From Cardiocondyla obscurior (Eukaryota; Arthropoda; Insecta; Hymenoptera; Formicidae): 64,000 nucleotides of DNA. The position numbers and the translations under genes were made by a program. Shown here in pieces: positions 12,697-26,459 of the stretch; position 1 is the stretch's first letter; each line of letters begins with the position of its first letter. The stretch spans positions 3,140,001 to 3,204,000 of the forward strand of contig NC_091864.1 of NCBI RefSeq assembly GCF_019399895.1. Direction: 5' to 3'. The notes under the pieces are model-generated. The model did not search any database, was not told where the DNA came from, and saw only the letters and a list, made by a program, of their open reading frames with translations.

Positions 12697-14808
12697 GTAG
12701 TTTTCGGTGCAGTCCAAGAACTCTCAGCAAAATCGATGCCGCGCTTCTTTTGCCAAACACTTCAACTAAGGTCGATCGATTCTGTTATCTGGGGCCTTTC
12801 GTTGTCGGCCGTTGTCGGTATCGAATACTACCTCGCGTGTAAGCGATTAAGGCGTGGGTGCTGCTAGGTAATTCTAATGCAAAACCCGACGTGATTGATT
12901 GCTCGCACTCGCTCGCCACCTTCGGCCAGAAACCGCAGGGATACACAGAAACCGCCGTAGATTCTGTTGATTTTCGGCCACAAGTGTGCCCGTTGTTTCG
13001 CGAAGCGTTAATCGAGAGCGAAAATATCTATACGTTGTTGATTCTTTCCGCTATAAATTTTGTATTATCCAATAATATGAATTTTTTATCAGACTATACA
13101 TATATAATCATATTAATATTATACGGATTAGAGATAAATTTATTCTATTTCTATTCGATTAAGCTTGCATTTAAATGTCCTCGCATTAGTTTTCTTTTTA
13201 TTAAAAAAAAAAAAAAAAAACGTATCGTTAATAATTCAGCTCTGCAAAAAGAGAATCTCTCGATTTGTTTAAATATTAATTATTAGGATTATTATACCAA
13301 ATTAATTATTATATACTGTATTATGAGAGGTAGTCGGTTATACAATTCGAATAATTGCGTAAAAGACTGCGTATAATGCTTATGGGAGATATCACTAGTA
13401 TGTGTAATCCGATGATAAATAATTCGACGGCTCTACAGCGCGGAATAAAGCGAATAATATCATACCAATCGTAACAAAACGAAGTAATAAAGTTTAACAA
13501 ACAGGTTGATACATCTGTGACCTACTAATGTAATTGTCAAGTGCCATATAAGTTCTGCACAACTTTTTCATTCCTAGATACGTTATGTAGCAGGAAATTT
13601 ATCAGGTGGACGTGAGTGGTCATGAATTTTCTTCTTGGGATCATTGATATAACAGAATGTAAACACGGTATGAATTTAATATAATATTCGTTTTCAAGGC
13701 GTAGGAATCACGTGCATTTCTTTTGTCTGCTTTATTTCTTGGTTGCATTTCCATTTTGCAAATTCTAAGAATTATTACAATTGTAGATATTTGTAATTTT
13801 TTTTTTTTTTAATACTACGCTTAGGGTTTAAAATACTGCAGGTATTTTATTTTTTACGTTAATTATATTCACTTTCATGCGTATAACTCCTGCGTCGATC
13901 TCTGCGACTACAAAATTTCTTTCGGTCATCCCGATTAACTCGTGGTTTATAATCTCCGGTGGGACTGTTTAAGCTCTTAGATTAGTTCCTTGTTAATAGA
14001 GATTCCGGTGCTCTCAGGAAAAGAAGTCGGTTACACTTTGATCGCGCCCATCCCTTCGTTTACTTTCGCCATCAATCGCGGCAAGCAAGGTTTTTTTTTT
14101 TTTTTAAACAGTATGCTAATAACCCGCCTTAAGACTTTCAGCGATAATACTGCATTGCGACACGAGGTAGTAATAAAAAAAAAAAGACGATGTCGTAAAA
14201 TCGCAAAGTGCATCGTTTCAGCGACAAGTAAATTTAAAATTCCCGCGCGATTTATAATAATACATTAATCTGCAGGCTTACCGTCTCTTTTTGTCAACTG
14301 CGTAATGCTTCCGCAAATAAAAAGCGCGCTACCTGCTTTTGTCTCGCGTATTTTAATTAAAGAACATTGTATCCATCCTTTTACATAATTTGATGAAAAT
14401 TTGCGGTCGTAAGTTTAAAATAATGAAAGTATGGAGATTTTTTTTTTTTCTTTTTTTCTTCTTTTCCGCCGAGATTTGAAAAGAAAAGAAAAGAAAGCGA
14501 AGATAAACTTGCCGGCATATCGGGGATGCGCAACGCTGCACAAACAGCGGGTCCGAGAGAGCGCTCTAGAAACAGCGGGTCCTTGGTCACCGTCGTCGGC
14601 ATTATCTCGAGTAGTGTTTGGATGACGTTAAAGCGTCGGAGTTAAAGGAAGGGAAAAGGAAGGCGAGCCCCAAGTGTGGATTCGCTAGTTACGATCGATA
14701 CGCGTTGGTTTCTAGGTCAGGGTCCCGATACACACTCGCCACTCACCACCGCTCGGGATATACTCAAAACGCGGCTCGCAAATTTATTCAGAACCAAACG
14801 GCGAGGAG

Positions 14809-14826
14809 GCGGCTGCCGGCAGCCGC
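14809..14826. repeat. 18-bp perfect GC palindrome
   Basis: GCGGCTGCCGGCAGCCGC in the CpG-richer part of intron 3. Confidence 0.88.
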
Positions 14827-15061
14827 TTGCAAAACGCATTTTCCTACCCCCCCGACTTCCTTCCCCGAAATTCTTTTTCTTCCCCGTCTCGTCCGCGCTC
14901 CGCGAAAGAGCTCCGGATATCGCGCTGAAAGATGCGGGACGGAATCGTGAATTACACGCGGATCTATTTCAGCGCGCGTAGATCTATTACGCGCCTGACG
15001 GAGAAGCGGAGAATTCACTGTTTCCTCGCGAAGGACGGGGACGGCGGTACGTGCCGCTTTT

Positions 15062-15086
15062 GAAAACGTTCGTATTGAACGTTTTC
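15062..15086. repeat. Perfect inverted repeat, 10-bp stem with 5-nt loop
   Basis: GAAAACGTTC, loop GTATT, then GAACGTTTTC. A second hairpin (CGTCGCGAA, loop ATGC, TTCGCGACG) follows at 15116-15137. Confidence 0.88.
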
Positions 15087-18000
15087 CCACGCCATCCAGA
15101 TTAATGACGTGCTTCCGTCGCGAAATGCTTCGCGACGCCTCGCGACGGATATGTAGGTGGGAAAGAAAAGAGCGCTTATGTATGGAGCGCTCGGGGATTC
15201 TATCGCGTTATTTCCGCGCGGGCTCGCGGACCCGACGAGCGGGAACATCTATAATAACCCTTTCCGTATTTTGTCGGACGGCAAGCAATTTTCAGAGGAA
15301 CGGAGTACAATGTCGGAGCGTACTTTCTATGCAAGAGAGACTTGTATTTTTGAACGAGACCTTTTCCCATCGGCTCTCGGAAAAAGATTCTCCAATTATA
15401 GAACGTTTTACGCAATCGAGGCAAGGCCAATTATAATTTTATATAATAAAACGCTACCTACACCAATCTATCTATACGTATCGATAACTCTACAATTCTA
15501 TCGCTCTATAACTTTAAAGTTTCGGGCAAGTTGGCCTATATCGCGAATTAGATGGGCGCGCGGATTGAAGTGACACGAGACACATACACGTTCGAGTGTG
15601 TCATACTCCAACAGGAAATCGAACAGGCATCACTTGGGATATTACATACCGTATTTTCGAGTGATACGAGTCAATCGTAACATCGTGGACGAGATATCCA
15701 ATCCGCGGTTTAACGCTTCCGAAAGGAGGCATTAAATAATAGTGCGAAAATCGTTGATGATAAAATACCGAATTGATTCCGTCAGCGTAATTCACTTTTG
15801 TCCGATTTTATATACGTAGAATAAAAAAAAAAAAGAGGAAATGGTAGGAAGATAAATGGTTTTAAGACTCTTTAAACTTTAAATAAACTAATATCTAGTC
15901 GTTAAGCTCTGCAAATTTATGGTACGGCCGTCGTAATCTTTTCAGTCCTTAATTACGCCCGTTAAGATCTTGTTTTCGTGCACAGAATTTTTTTCTGTAA
16001 AATACCGTGAAGGGTCAATGCTATCAAAAGAGGGGCGAACAAATATACGGACTTCCATTTCGTTTTCGGGCACTCTCGGCGGCTCAGGGAGATCGATGCC
16101 GAGAATTAACATGCTGCCGAGCCGAATGGCCGCAGCCATCGCTTTGCGCGATATAATCCGAACGTTCTCACATCAACGTCGGCCTCGTATTTTTTTTTTT
16201 TTTTTGTTTCATGGCGAATGCATATCCGCGAAACTGGCGCGAGTATTACGAGCTAGGGCGTAAAACGCTTGACAATTCGCGGAAAAAAAAGGGTTGAAAT
16301 TGGAACAGTAAACACGACACGTCGTTTCGAATAAGTTATGGCTTTCCAAAGATCGGTTTTTTCCCCATATATCTTTTTAATATTCATGCAAAATATTTTA
16401 ACTTTATTCTCCCGTAATATGTAGGAATTAAGAGTCGCGCGTCAGAACTAATTTCTTGAAAAAAAAAAACGATATTTTATTATTGACAAAAATGTGAAGT
16501 AATAGGCACCAGATGCATTTATCTACGAACAGCGAAGGAAGGTAGGATCCAGAGTATGACTTATCGAAATCCGCGGCTTATCGACGTAAGACGGAGTTGT
16601 TCGGCAAGCAATACCGGCGCGTAATTGTGTCTTCTGCACAATAGATCGATTATCCATCACTCATCCGTCCCCGATATTCTTGTAACATTCAAGTATTATT
16701 AGCATTGCCGTGCCGGATAAATCAGGATACGAAATTATGCAATCGTATTACAATCGCGACGAACTGTTGCGTTACATCACCCTCGGCGGCATGCATTCTC
16801 CCGATAATTTCCGATAATTGCTTCTCAATAGTGTCGCTCTGTCGCTCACGAGTGACACTTTCGCCGAAGCTTGCAGGAAAACGCACTTTCCGAAACGCGC
16901 CGGAAATCACTTCTTCCCCTCCCCCGGGATCGTGCTATCGGCTCTCAAATTATCAAATCGTTTAATCGGATAATTGCACGTTTTATCTCTGGATACAATC
17001 GGCCCTCCGTCCGTTTTCTCGAGGCCCTTGGACGAGCCCGCGCGACGGCGGCGTTTGTTAATTGCTAAATTAAGTGCAGGGTGCTCTCGCGCGGCACGAC
17101 TGATAAAGATCTTAATCCACAAGCCAACCCGGCAACCTCGTAGGATTGATTTCGTCCTGCATGTGTACGTATCGTGTAAGCCGAAGACGGCCGCGCAAAT
17201 GGGTCAGGTCACGCGCCACTGCGAGGATAAGGGTGACCATCAATTAGACGGCCCTCTTTTCACTCGGGCCGCGACCCGTCACCGCGCCGCGCTTTGTCCG
17301 CTGAACGCCGATAAATGTGAGCTGTCCTAATTTTTGAGCCGAACCGAATTAATGACGCGCATTAACGACGGCCGTAACAAAGAGAGCCGCTTATTACCAA
17401 CGGCAAGGCCGTATTTTTTTTAAGGACTTGGCGCATTTACTTCTCACTCGGAGAATATGCGAAAAAAAAAAAAAACAGATTCGCGTCGCATTAAGTGACG
17501 TGCGCGATAATTAACTATTGTTCCATGTCGACTTTGAGTGGCGATTTTCCTCGCGCTGCTCACGCACCGTTCGCGACCGGTTCCTGTTTTATTCATTATC
17601 TGTTTATCGCGCAAGATTAATGCGCAAGATTCCGCACGGAAAATTACGTCGCCGTGCGTGGCAACGGTATTTTCATCGGAACGAGAGGGAATTCGGGACG
17701 TTTACGTCGCAGCCGAACCGGTGATCCGGGGCCGTTTTAGAAAATGGAAACGTTATCGCGTTTTCTCCACGCTTTTGTTAATGCCGCCGCGTGTGCGGCG
17801 ACTGTGACTGCGGTGCCACAGTGAAATAATGTTCTCCGTCTCCCGCACGCTCGCGCGTAGCCGCGCTTCGATCTATAAATGCACACGGGTTGCCCGCGAA
17901 CAAGGGAGAAATATCACGGACTGGACTCGCATTTATTCTCCACCACCCTCGACTGGAACCAAACGGCGCTTTCACGTGTCGTTATCGCGAGCACTTAATC

Positions 18001-21000
18001 TACCGACGTTCCGATCGCGCTTAATTGATATATCGCGATTGAGAGTCTTGTTATCCTCTCCCGCATAACTGACGTGTTCCCGCGGCGCAACGAGATTTTA
18101 CTCTGTCCCGGCGTGTCCGTTTGTTTAATTGCGATTCGACGTATTAATCGGAAATACAAGGACGACTGTTCACTATTCGCGAGAAACAATCGTCAATTTA
18201 ATGCCCCGGGTACCCAGGTGCGAGGATATGTCGTTTCCGCGGAATCCCGGCCGGCGGTGAATGGAGATAACCGATCGTATATTCAGCGATAATTGAAAAC
18301 AAGTAAGACCGGGCTTCGTTTTAGACACCCCAGATGGAATCCTTTATTGATTGAACGTACAGTTCGCCGATTCTTGTAATTTATGCCTCTTCGAATTTCG
18401 AGTAAAAGACTCAGCGTGGAAATTAATTAAATATCACGTATAATTTTCATCGTTCCGTCATTTTAACTTGTCCGATTGCAGTTATTTCGATTGCAAGTAG
18501 TTGAACTTAGGAAACAGTGTCGCAATAAACACTCGCGAGTATTTGCGAATATGAAAGAATTACGTATTTATAAGATTTTATATAGAGGCCGCACATATAA
18601 ACGTATATAAAATATTCAGGCACGAATAACCGTAAAAAGTATAAAATACATGTATGAGAATATATATGTATACGACAAACAAGAACGTACTTGGCAAGTG
18701 TACAGTATTTTTCAGCCACCGAACGTGGCAACGGGTTGTTTGGTGGATCTTTCGACGCGGAAAATAAATCGACGTTTAATTTAACGACGGCACGAGCTAA
18801 ACGAGACATTTAAATGCTAATCGCGGGAATATTTGAATTAACGCCGGCGAAGAACGTAATTGAGGGTAACGCGGTGTCGCCTAGGTGTGCGCTAAACGTT
18901 TGCGAACAGTTACCGGACGATAACGCTAATAATTTAGGACGGAAAGTATGGCATTGACTTCCTACGCGCTTTCAATCTCCACCGAATTATTTATTAACGG
19001 ACGGCTATAGCCTGAAGCACGACCCAGCGATCACGTTCGTCATCGATAACTATTTTTGGACGCATCCCGAGCACAGTGAAATTTTAAACCAATCAAGCTC
19101 TAGGAACGCTCGATACAAAATTCCTGCACGATGAGTTTTCGTCGAGCTTGCATAGCGCACATAAATGCAACATCGCTCGAGTCTCATATATTTGTCAAAA
19201 GGAGGATGTCTTTTATAATAAAATATTACACATCAATCGATAGCATGTCCTTCTACGAAAATATGCGAAAAAAAAAAAAGAAGAAAAAAGTAAGATCAAA
19301 AAGTAGAACAGAGAAATATAAGTATAACATGCGGCGTGCGTTAACAGCTTTTTACTATCGCAATCGATACGACATACGTGCCATAGATCTTTGACAAACA
19401 AGCTTTCGATATAGCAACGCTATGCACTATCTACGTCTGTCATTCAAACCGTTGTCGAACCGGCATGCATTTTCTGAAAATGTGGGCACCGTCCGTATTT
19501 CACGCACATTTCAGACGTCGTTATTCAGACATCAACGTACGATGGATGCTGCCTAAGTTTCACTCCGACAATACGCCGGTAGAACGAATCTGCAAAGAAG
19601 CTCCCCAAGTAATGCGCTTTCCTGCGATTCTTTCTATTTGAATACCAAGCCAGTTCAAAGTTCAAATATTATCTCGTAGTGAAACGAATAAAAAACGTTA
19701 TTTTTTTTTCTTTTTTTTTTAATTAAAAGGGGAGCGGGGGAGACAGTGCTTTCTTTAGTTGTCAGACTAACGTAAAACTTGTGCAAAAATTATATAAATA
19801 TTATTTAAATCGTTTTACATAACCATTCGACACAGAAAAGTTTTTGTCTAACAACGATGCAGGGATACGTTTTGCACGTTTCAATTATTAATTCCGCGTT
19901 ATCGTTTTAATCTAGGGATAATTCGTAATTGCCGCGTATTTATTGTAGAAAAAGGAGGAAATTACAAATTATTAGTCAAGCTAGCCTCAGGGGGTCTCTC
20001 GCTATCGGAAATTTACGGCGTTTAAGTAACGAGAATGAAATTTTTTATTCTTCAATAGAATTCTCCAAGAGATTAAAGCCTCGAGCGTGTATATATTAGT
20101 CCGTCTGTCTGCTATGTAAAGCCGCGGGGTTTTTATTAAATGCTTGCATAGTTTCTACGTTTAAAAACACTTTATCCGTCGAGCTGTCGGAAATTCTGCG
20201 ACTTGTCTCAGAGATGTGTCGCCGGGACGAGAGTTTCCGAAAGCTCGTCGGTTCAGCTTGCCCGGCGGCGCTACAATCACAAAAGCATCGCCGACTATCG
20301 ATTGTGCAAACATGCAAACAAATAAAACAGCCCTTGAGTAGCATCACAATTATGCAATTGTATTTTTCAAGATGTCGCGGCTTTATATGTATTAATAGAT
20401 CGATTGCGTTTGAAATTTCATGCTGTAGCGTAATTACATCGCCGAACACAATAGCTGTTATGCACGCTAATTAATGGTTGCAGTAATGATTGAAAACCTC
20501 GTTAAGTAGCGGCGAAATTGTGTTGCCAGCTTGAAAAATTTTCGTCGGTCTGCGTTTCGGGTCGCTCCGTTACGAGAGATTCTTAATTGGTTCCGATCGA
20601 GGATTTATTAATATTCGTTTCGAAATCCCGCGAAAAACTTCGTTATCACTGTTCAAGTTTCTACGCGTTTGCAGTCACTTCAATTTGGTCTGGTTCTTCT
20701 TTTTATTTCTTTTCTTCTTTTTTTTTTTTTCTTTAATAACCGATTCATTAACTTCAACAACGTTTATTTATTTTCGATAATAAGAATTCGATATCTCGTT
20801 GCGGTAAGAAATAAAGAGCTATTTAAAGAAGTAACGAAAGAGATGTGTGCACGTACGCTCTCCAATCCGCGAGTCCACATTTTTCGAAATATCGGGTCTC
20901 ATGAAAAATGCATGAATCTGTCTTGCAAGTGCTATCACGAGCGGCGTTCTTCATATCGGTTTAATCGTGCAGACCAAACTTTTGCGGAATTTACTGCGAA

Positions 21001-21262
21001 GTCGCGACATCCGTTTTGTCAAGAGCTTCCCGGGATCGAGCGTGATGTTGGAAATGTGAGTGCTCGATGATACCGCGGGAGCGACAGGCACCGCGCGGAT
21101 GGTGCCCACGCGTGCGAAATGCAGACCGTGCGGAACACAGAGAGAATGACAGCTAACAGGCACCAGAGAAACGAGTAATTATATATATCGTGCTAACGGA
21201 AAAGCGCAAGCCGCAAGCGAGAGTGATAGAGTGTGGAGTTGGTATACCGGCGCGGGACTGAC

Positions 21263-21530
21263 CGTCGTGGAGCGGATCGATCGTGTGGATCATAAGTTGC
21301 AGCAGGCCGTGCCGGAACTTCGCGTGGCTCTCCCTTGAGTGAGACGGACCCCCGTGGGCCTGCTCGCACCCTTGTCTGGAGCTCGTGCCACCGCCGCTGC
21401 CGCCACCGACGCCGCTGCTGCTGCCAACTCTGCTGCTGCATCCGGCTTCCCCGGGCGCCGGGATGCTTCCGCACGCACCCGACGCACCGCCCACGCTCGT
21501 CTCGCTATTGTTGATCGCGTTCGGATGCTG
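21263..21530 (-). CDS. Nckx30C: NCKX coding exon 3 (cytoplasmic loop, Ser/Gly-rich then conserved LMIHTIDPLHD segment)
   Basis: This exon has 89 codons plus one base. The acceptor is tgtgtgttccag before CAG (Gln); the donor is gtcagt after the first base of a Gly codon. The first ~65 residues are low-complexity Ser/Gly/Ala (for example GSSSGVGGGSGGG). The end is conserved in the Nckx30C/NCKX2 group: FRHGLLQLMIHTIDPLHD, which leads into the next exon as G-KVDEKATQ. Phase 1 at the donor matches the phase of exon 4 exactly. The conserved tail makes this a loop exon with high confidence. The variable front part is typical of poorly conserved NCKX loops. Several frames of this GC-rich exon are open on both strands, and those are shadows. 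Confidence 0.9.
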
Positions 21531-21700
21531 CTGGAACACACACACAACGCCATTTCGGCGTTCAGTGGAAGGTCTCACGATTGCCATCGCACGTTTCTAT
21601 GTCACTCGAGGCGGTTACGATAACCGCCGCTCTATAGGGACAATTCGAGAAAAAGCGGAATTGTTCGACGTGGATGAGAACGGAAATATCTTTTTTTTTC

Positions 21701-21726
21701 GGGGGGGGGAGGGAGGAGAGGGAGGG
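21701..21726 (+). other. G-quadruplex-type motif
   Basis: G runs of 9, 3, 3 and 3 separated by short A/G spacers on the plus strand. It lies about 170 nt upstream of NCKX exon 3 in the transcript, where the pre-mRNA is C-rich. Confidence 0.6.
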
Positions 21727-24700
21727 AAAAAAAAATTCATGCAGGAGCTTCATTCGGTCTTCTCTACAGCGAAAAAATTTCGGGTGTATATGTAACATTG
21801 TTTCATAGTTTCATTGTCCCATCGAATAGAAGACAAAAAGCGCACAGAATATTCTGAATAATTTTTAATTTTTACATTATACCTTGGACTAATTTATTTT
21901 TGCGTACTTTTTGAAATAATAGTTCTTAATTGTTGTGTATTAGGTTTTTCTTTTTTTTTTTTCGCGATTTATTCGTGTATTGATTAATTCTGTTACTGTT
22001 AAGTCGCGGTATCTACGATTAAAAATAATTTCGTTCTTCCAAGGATCATTAATTTTATCACCTCGGTATTCTCGAGGATATAAATTTGCCCGTGTGAACA
22101 GAGAAGATTGTTGGGATTAAAACTCGTGCTTAGTAACCACAGACAGTATCGTGTGGCCAGAACGTAATTAACATTTTCGGTTCGCGCGGTAACAAATGCC
22201 GCCGCAATATTTAAGCATCACGCGGTTGTGTACTTAGGCCAAGCGGCAGAGCATTACTCCGCCTCTCAGTTTGCTTATTCATGAATAAAGTGGCACGGTT
22301 ATTTCGTAGAGCGCATCCCAATTAGATCTCCCATTCATATCTAACGTACAGTCGAAGCAACGGGGTATTACTTCAGCTTCAGAGACTGCTTAAAAATGAA
22401 AGAAAAAAAAGAAGTTAATTCCGTATTATTCCCGATATTCAGATCTGCACGGCTTGTCGCAGGCGTCTGTTATTGGCAACGGCATTATTCACGACGTCTC
22501 TTTCGCGGAAGGATGAAAAATAGGAAATGAGCCTATATTCTCCGCGTCCCGACGGATTCGCGCGAGCGTGTCGCTCGCATGGACGTCACCTTTGCGTATT
22601 AGAGCACGGTGTTCGAATATCGACAGCGAGTGCTGTACAGCGAACGCGTAAACTAATGATGAGATTGGACCGTACGTGCCGTCGTCCACCGGGCTCATCG
22701 CGACGCCACAATGTTTTCCCATTATACTTCTCCCTTAGGCGCGGCGCTAACTTTTCTGACGGAATTTCCACCGCGGAACGACGACGGCGAAATAAATCCG
22801 AGGATGACGTTCGGCGCGCATTAGCGAATCGTGTTCCGTAATAACTTCCACGGCGCAGGAAAATAATGATATTACTCGGGACGACATTGTGCCAGTCGCG
22901 GCTCCGTCGCATGTCGCGACTTGCGAACGTTTTATCGAAATAAGCTCGCTGTCACCGACAGAGCGATATGTAACTATTACAATATACAGATCGAATTATG
23001 ACGCGCGTAAGATTTTACGGGGACCTTGGAGAACGTCTTTTACCAATGAAATTAGGTATAATTAGATACATCTGTTTTATTAAAACGTAGTAAATCTTTT
23101 CAATTAAAACGGAATTACTTTTTTTTTTTTTAGCACGTAATCGCGTTTATATTTGCGCGCACGCGAGAGATATGAAAATATACTCGGGTTCGTTATCCCC
23201 CCGAGAGAAAGAGTTTTATCCTGTCGTAATTGAATAATGAATCTAATGTAATCCATAGTGCCCTATGCAACGAAGATGTTACGTGAAAATTGCGTTAACC
23301 GATAACGACATTGCAGATATATGTCCTGCACCCAGAATATATTGTGCGATTTTGACGCCACTTTGCGAAATCTCATAATGCGTAATTGAATCGGGTACCC
23401 TTGCTACAACTTGAAACGTGATAACCCTGTTTGAGAGATTATTCCGACGTTAAATCTGTAAAACGGTTGAAGTTCACCCACAGCGCGACAAAACGATTTA
23501 AAAATTAACACGAAAAGATAAGAACGCTGCGTTCAAAAGAGAGAGAAAAAAAAAGTAATAATAATAATTAAAAAAAAAAAAAAAACAATTTTTTTTTAAC
23601 CATTTTGCGCAAATTAAATATTCGCAGTCGCCCTGCTTATTGCGTATATATGCGCTTTGTATTTTATTACAATTGACATTGTTATCTGCGAGCGAGTCTG
23701 TCGCAGAACGTGGGATGCTTTTCTAATAAGCAATGCGTGTGGGCTTTGCCATCAATGACGGATATTCCTGCCGATGATGTGAATACTGATAGATGAAAGA
23801 CTAAAGTGGCAAAGCCGAGCCGACCTCGCGGAGAAAGTCATCTAGCTGCGACAGCGGTGATACGGGTTTCTGTCGTTGTCACTCCGTTATCGGGGTAATG
23901 AACTTTCTAATTACTAGAGGCGTCTGCGGTGCCCGATTTGAATTTCGAGACGGCGTGTAGCCGCAGAAATTGTGGCGGAGTTGTCGTGCGCCGCGGCTCT
24001 GCGACAACTTTCGGTGGATTAACCCTCAAATATTTAAAGAGGAGATTACAATTATGCGGCGTATATCTATTATTAAATCTGAGATGATTAAATCCTGTGT
24101 AACTCCGGGTCGCCTTTAGAAATTGACAATGCCGTGCGAATTCTAATGGACTAAATGGTAAGCGATTTACCGCGCGTGATAATTGTGAAGTAATTAAGCG
24201 ACGGCTCGCACGTCACGTTTCGCGCGTAAAATGTCTAAGGGTTTCTTTACTTGCGCCCTGGGTAAGGGCTAATTCATAACGCGATATCACTCGGACGATT
24301 ATACACGATATCGTGGATTTCTACGATTCCTGGAAAACGAAACGGGAACACTTTCTATTCGTTAACACTTTCACCCCATTTGATATCGATACAAATGATG
24401 AATTGCTCATTAATTATTATTGTTCTAAACAATCTAAATCGTTATTCATATTTGCTAGAGTAATTGCACAATCTTGCAATATAATTATAGTGATGAAATA
24501 TTTACTACGCGCAATATAAATATTAATTTTCCTGAAATTCATATTATTATCAACGAGTAAATACACATACGTACATGTAGACAGTTTCTATTTGTACATG
24601 CGTAAACGACATTTAGTTATAATGCTTGTAGTGGTTGATCAGTCGAGTAGTTTGCAACTCATTAGCGCGGAGCGTTATTAGGTTGATTATCACTACTAAT

Positions 24701-26440
24701 TGCCAACTTTACTCATTAATCGTTTGATTTTTATTTCTGGTTTTAAGATAAGATTATCTACGACGCTACCCGCGCAAAACGTGAATTATCATTCTCGCGG
24801 AAAATGGAATTAATAAGCGAAAACCTTCGTGCGGTTGTAGCATGACGTTATCTGACGAATTATATAATAGTCTCGCAGCGCGCGAGGCACGCGAACAACT
24901 TTTCCCGTGTATCTTCTTAATTAGATGTTGCGATTTCTTTCTTTTTTTTTTTTTTTTTTTTTTAATAATCGCGTAGGTACGCTTTACACGTGTAACGCCT
25001 CCAGTTACAGGAAATAATTTGAGTCTTTCAAGCGATAGAAATGGTTCATATGGCATGTTCACAAGTGCTGAAAGGGATTTTGGAATATATTTGTGCTTTA
25101 AAGGTTTTAAAGGCCTTTTTAATGCGAGAACGTTATATTAACAGCGTATTAATAACCGGGAAATCACGAAGCGAAGCTTTGTTTCGAAATCCAAGATATT
25201 TGATTGACGTCACAAACGGCTGCTTCGGGAAGGCCGTACCATCTGCGCCGGTCTCGTAACTTCTTCCCTTCGTGAACAGCACTCAAAGGAAACTTGAGTC
25301 GACTTATCAAGTATTTCATCGGGCTAGAGAAGAGATCCGTCGATTCCAAAAACTTTTCCCCGGCAACTTGTCGATTCGCTTACATTTTTCATCAATTCTC
25401 GTGTGACTTGCGTTACAACCGTAACTTACTTTTTCGCGTGTTATCTGTGTATCGAAATCTGACGAATCGTTTCTTTGCAGGGTTCAATATAATAATAATA
25501 AAAAAAAAAGGGTCGTGAAAAGACGCGAGCTCGGTTCGGGATATCGGGCGAAAGAAGGGCTTGCCCTTGAATTCTTGCTGACTGTTCTTCCGGTGGTATT
25601 TCCTCTCATTTTTCAATATTTTATAACGTCAAGTAGGCCGGAAGATTTCTACGGTAATATCGAGTCAAATGGCAAGAGTGCAGACGCAGCACACAAAGGT
25701 AGCTCAAGTCTTCGGCGATCTCGGTTGAAAATAAAATTGGAACGACTCCTATCTCTCTGTCGACGTGCTTTCGACAATTTCTGCTTCCACGTACAAAGAC
25801 CTCTTAATATTTCAAACAACTTTATTTTGTCAGTTGCATAATTCGTTCCGTTTATGCTAATTATTCGCTGTAGGAAATAGCGCAAAATGAGACTAAATAA
25901 AATTAAATTTAAAAAAAAATATATATATTTTAATGTGTAAAATAATATGAAATATGTTATTGTATATTGCATTTATATGAGGTAAAATTAAATATCCCGT
26001 AAAAAAAAATGTACAATAAATTATGTATAATCGTTCATGGAGAAAATACTTGCCTACGTGCAAGAATCATTAACGCCCAAGCAATCGTTCAATATTAAAG
26101 AAATTGTAAGCCGACTAACGCGATCGCGCAACCCGATAAATGCAAAGCCCGTGCGAGTGTCACTTAACCGGAGGTAAGAAATTTACGAGAGACACGCAAT
26201 TGATTTACCAAATGGAAATCCATTCGTCGTGGCGATCGATGGCATTTCGCGTTCGAGGTAACGTCGAATCATAGAAATCGACGGACTTTTCACGGCAATT
26301 CTCGGAATTTATCGGTGCGCCTTTCTAAGGACAGAGGATTCTACTCTCTCTTTCTTCTTTTCCGCGGAATCCTTTCGTGCCCTGGATACTCGCGCAAAAA
26401 TCGATGCGATGGAAAATTAAGAAAGGGAGAGGAAGGAGGA

Positions 26441-26459
26441 GGGGAGGGAGAGGGGAGGG
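26441..26459 (+). other. G-quadruplex-type motif
   Basis: GGGG, GGG, GGGG, GGG with 1-3 nt loops inside a longer purine tract (26420-26460). Confidence 0.6.

Larger units (their letters stand above)
7164..21262 (-). other. NCKX intron 3 (14,099 nt)
   Basis: This intron holds the foldback element at 8961-9386, a 21-nt T run at 8323-8343, a CT microsatellite at 12655-12696, a 24-bp-unit duplication at 12216-12254, and short hairpins at 14809-14826, 15062-15086 and 15116-15137. Roughly 14.5-18.3 kb is noticeably richer in CpG than its surroundings. I see no known protein or splice-site pair in that part, but a cis-regulatory role would fit. No other coding exon is supported. Confidence 0.6.

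Noticed and set aside
12858..13286. 142-codon plus-strand open frame
   Set aside because: It passes through AT-rich sequence and a poly-A tract (Lys run) with no family motif. It is intronic and probably a chance frame.
22231..22275. tRNA-like string (GGCCAAGCGGCAGAGC)
   Set aside because: It resembles a tRNA D-arm segment, but no matching acceptor stem, anticodon arm or T-loop (GTTCGA) follows at the right distance.
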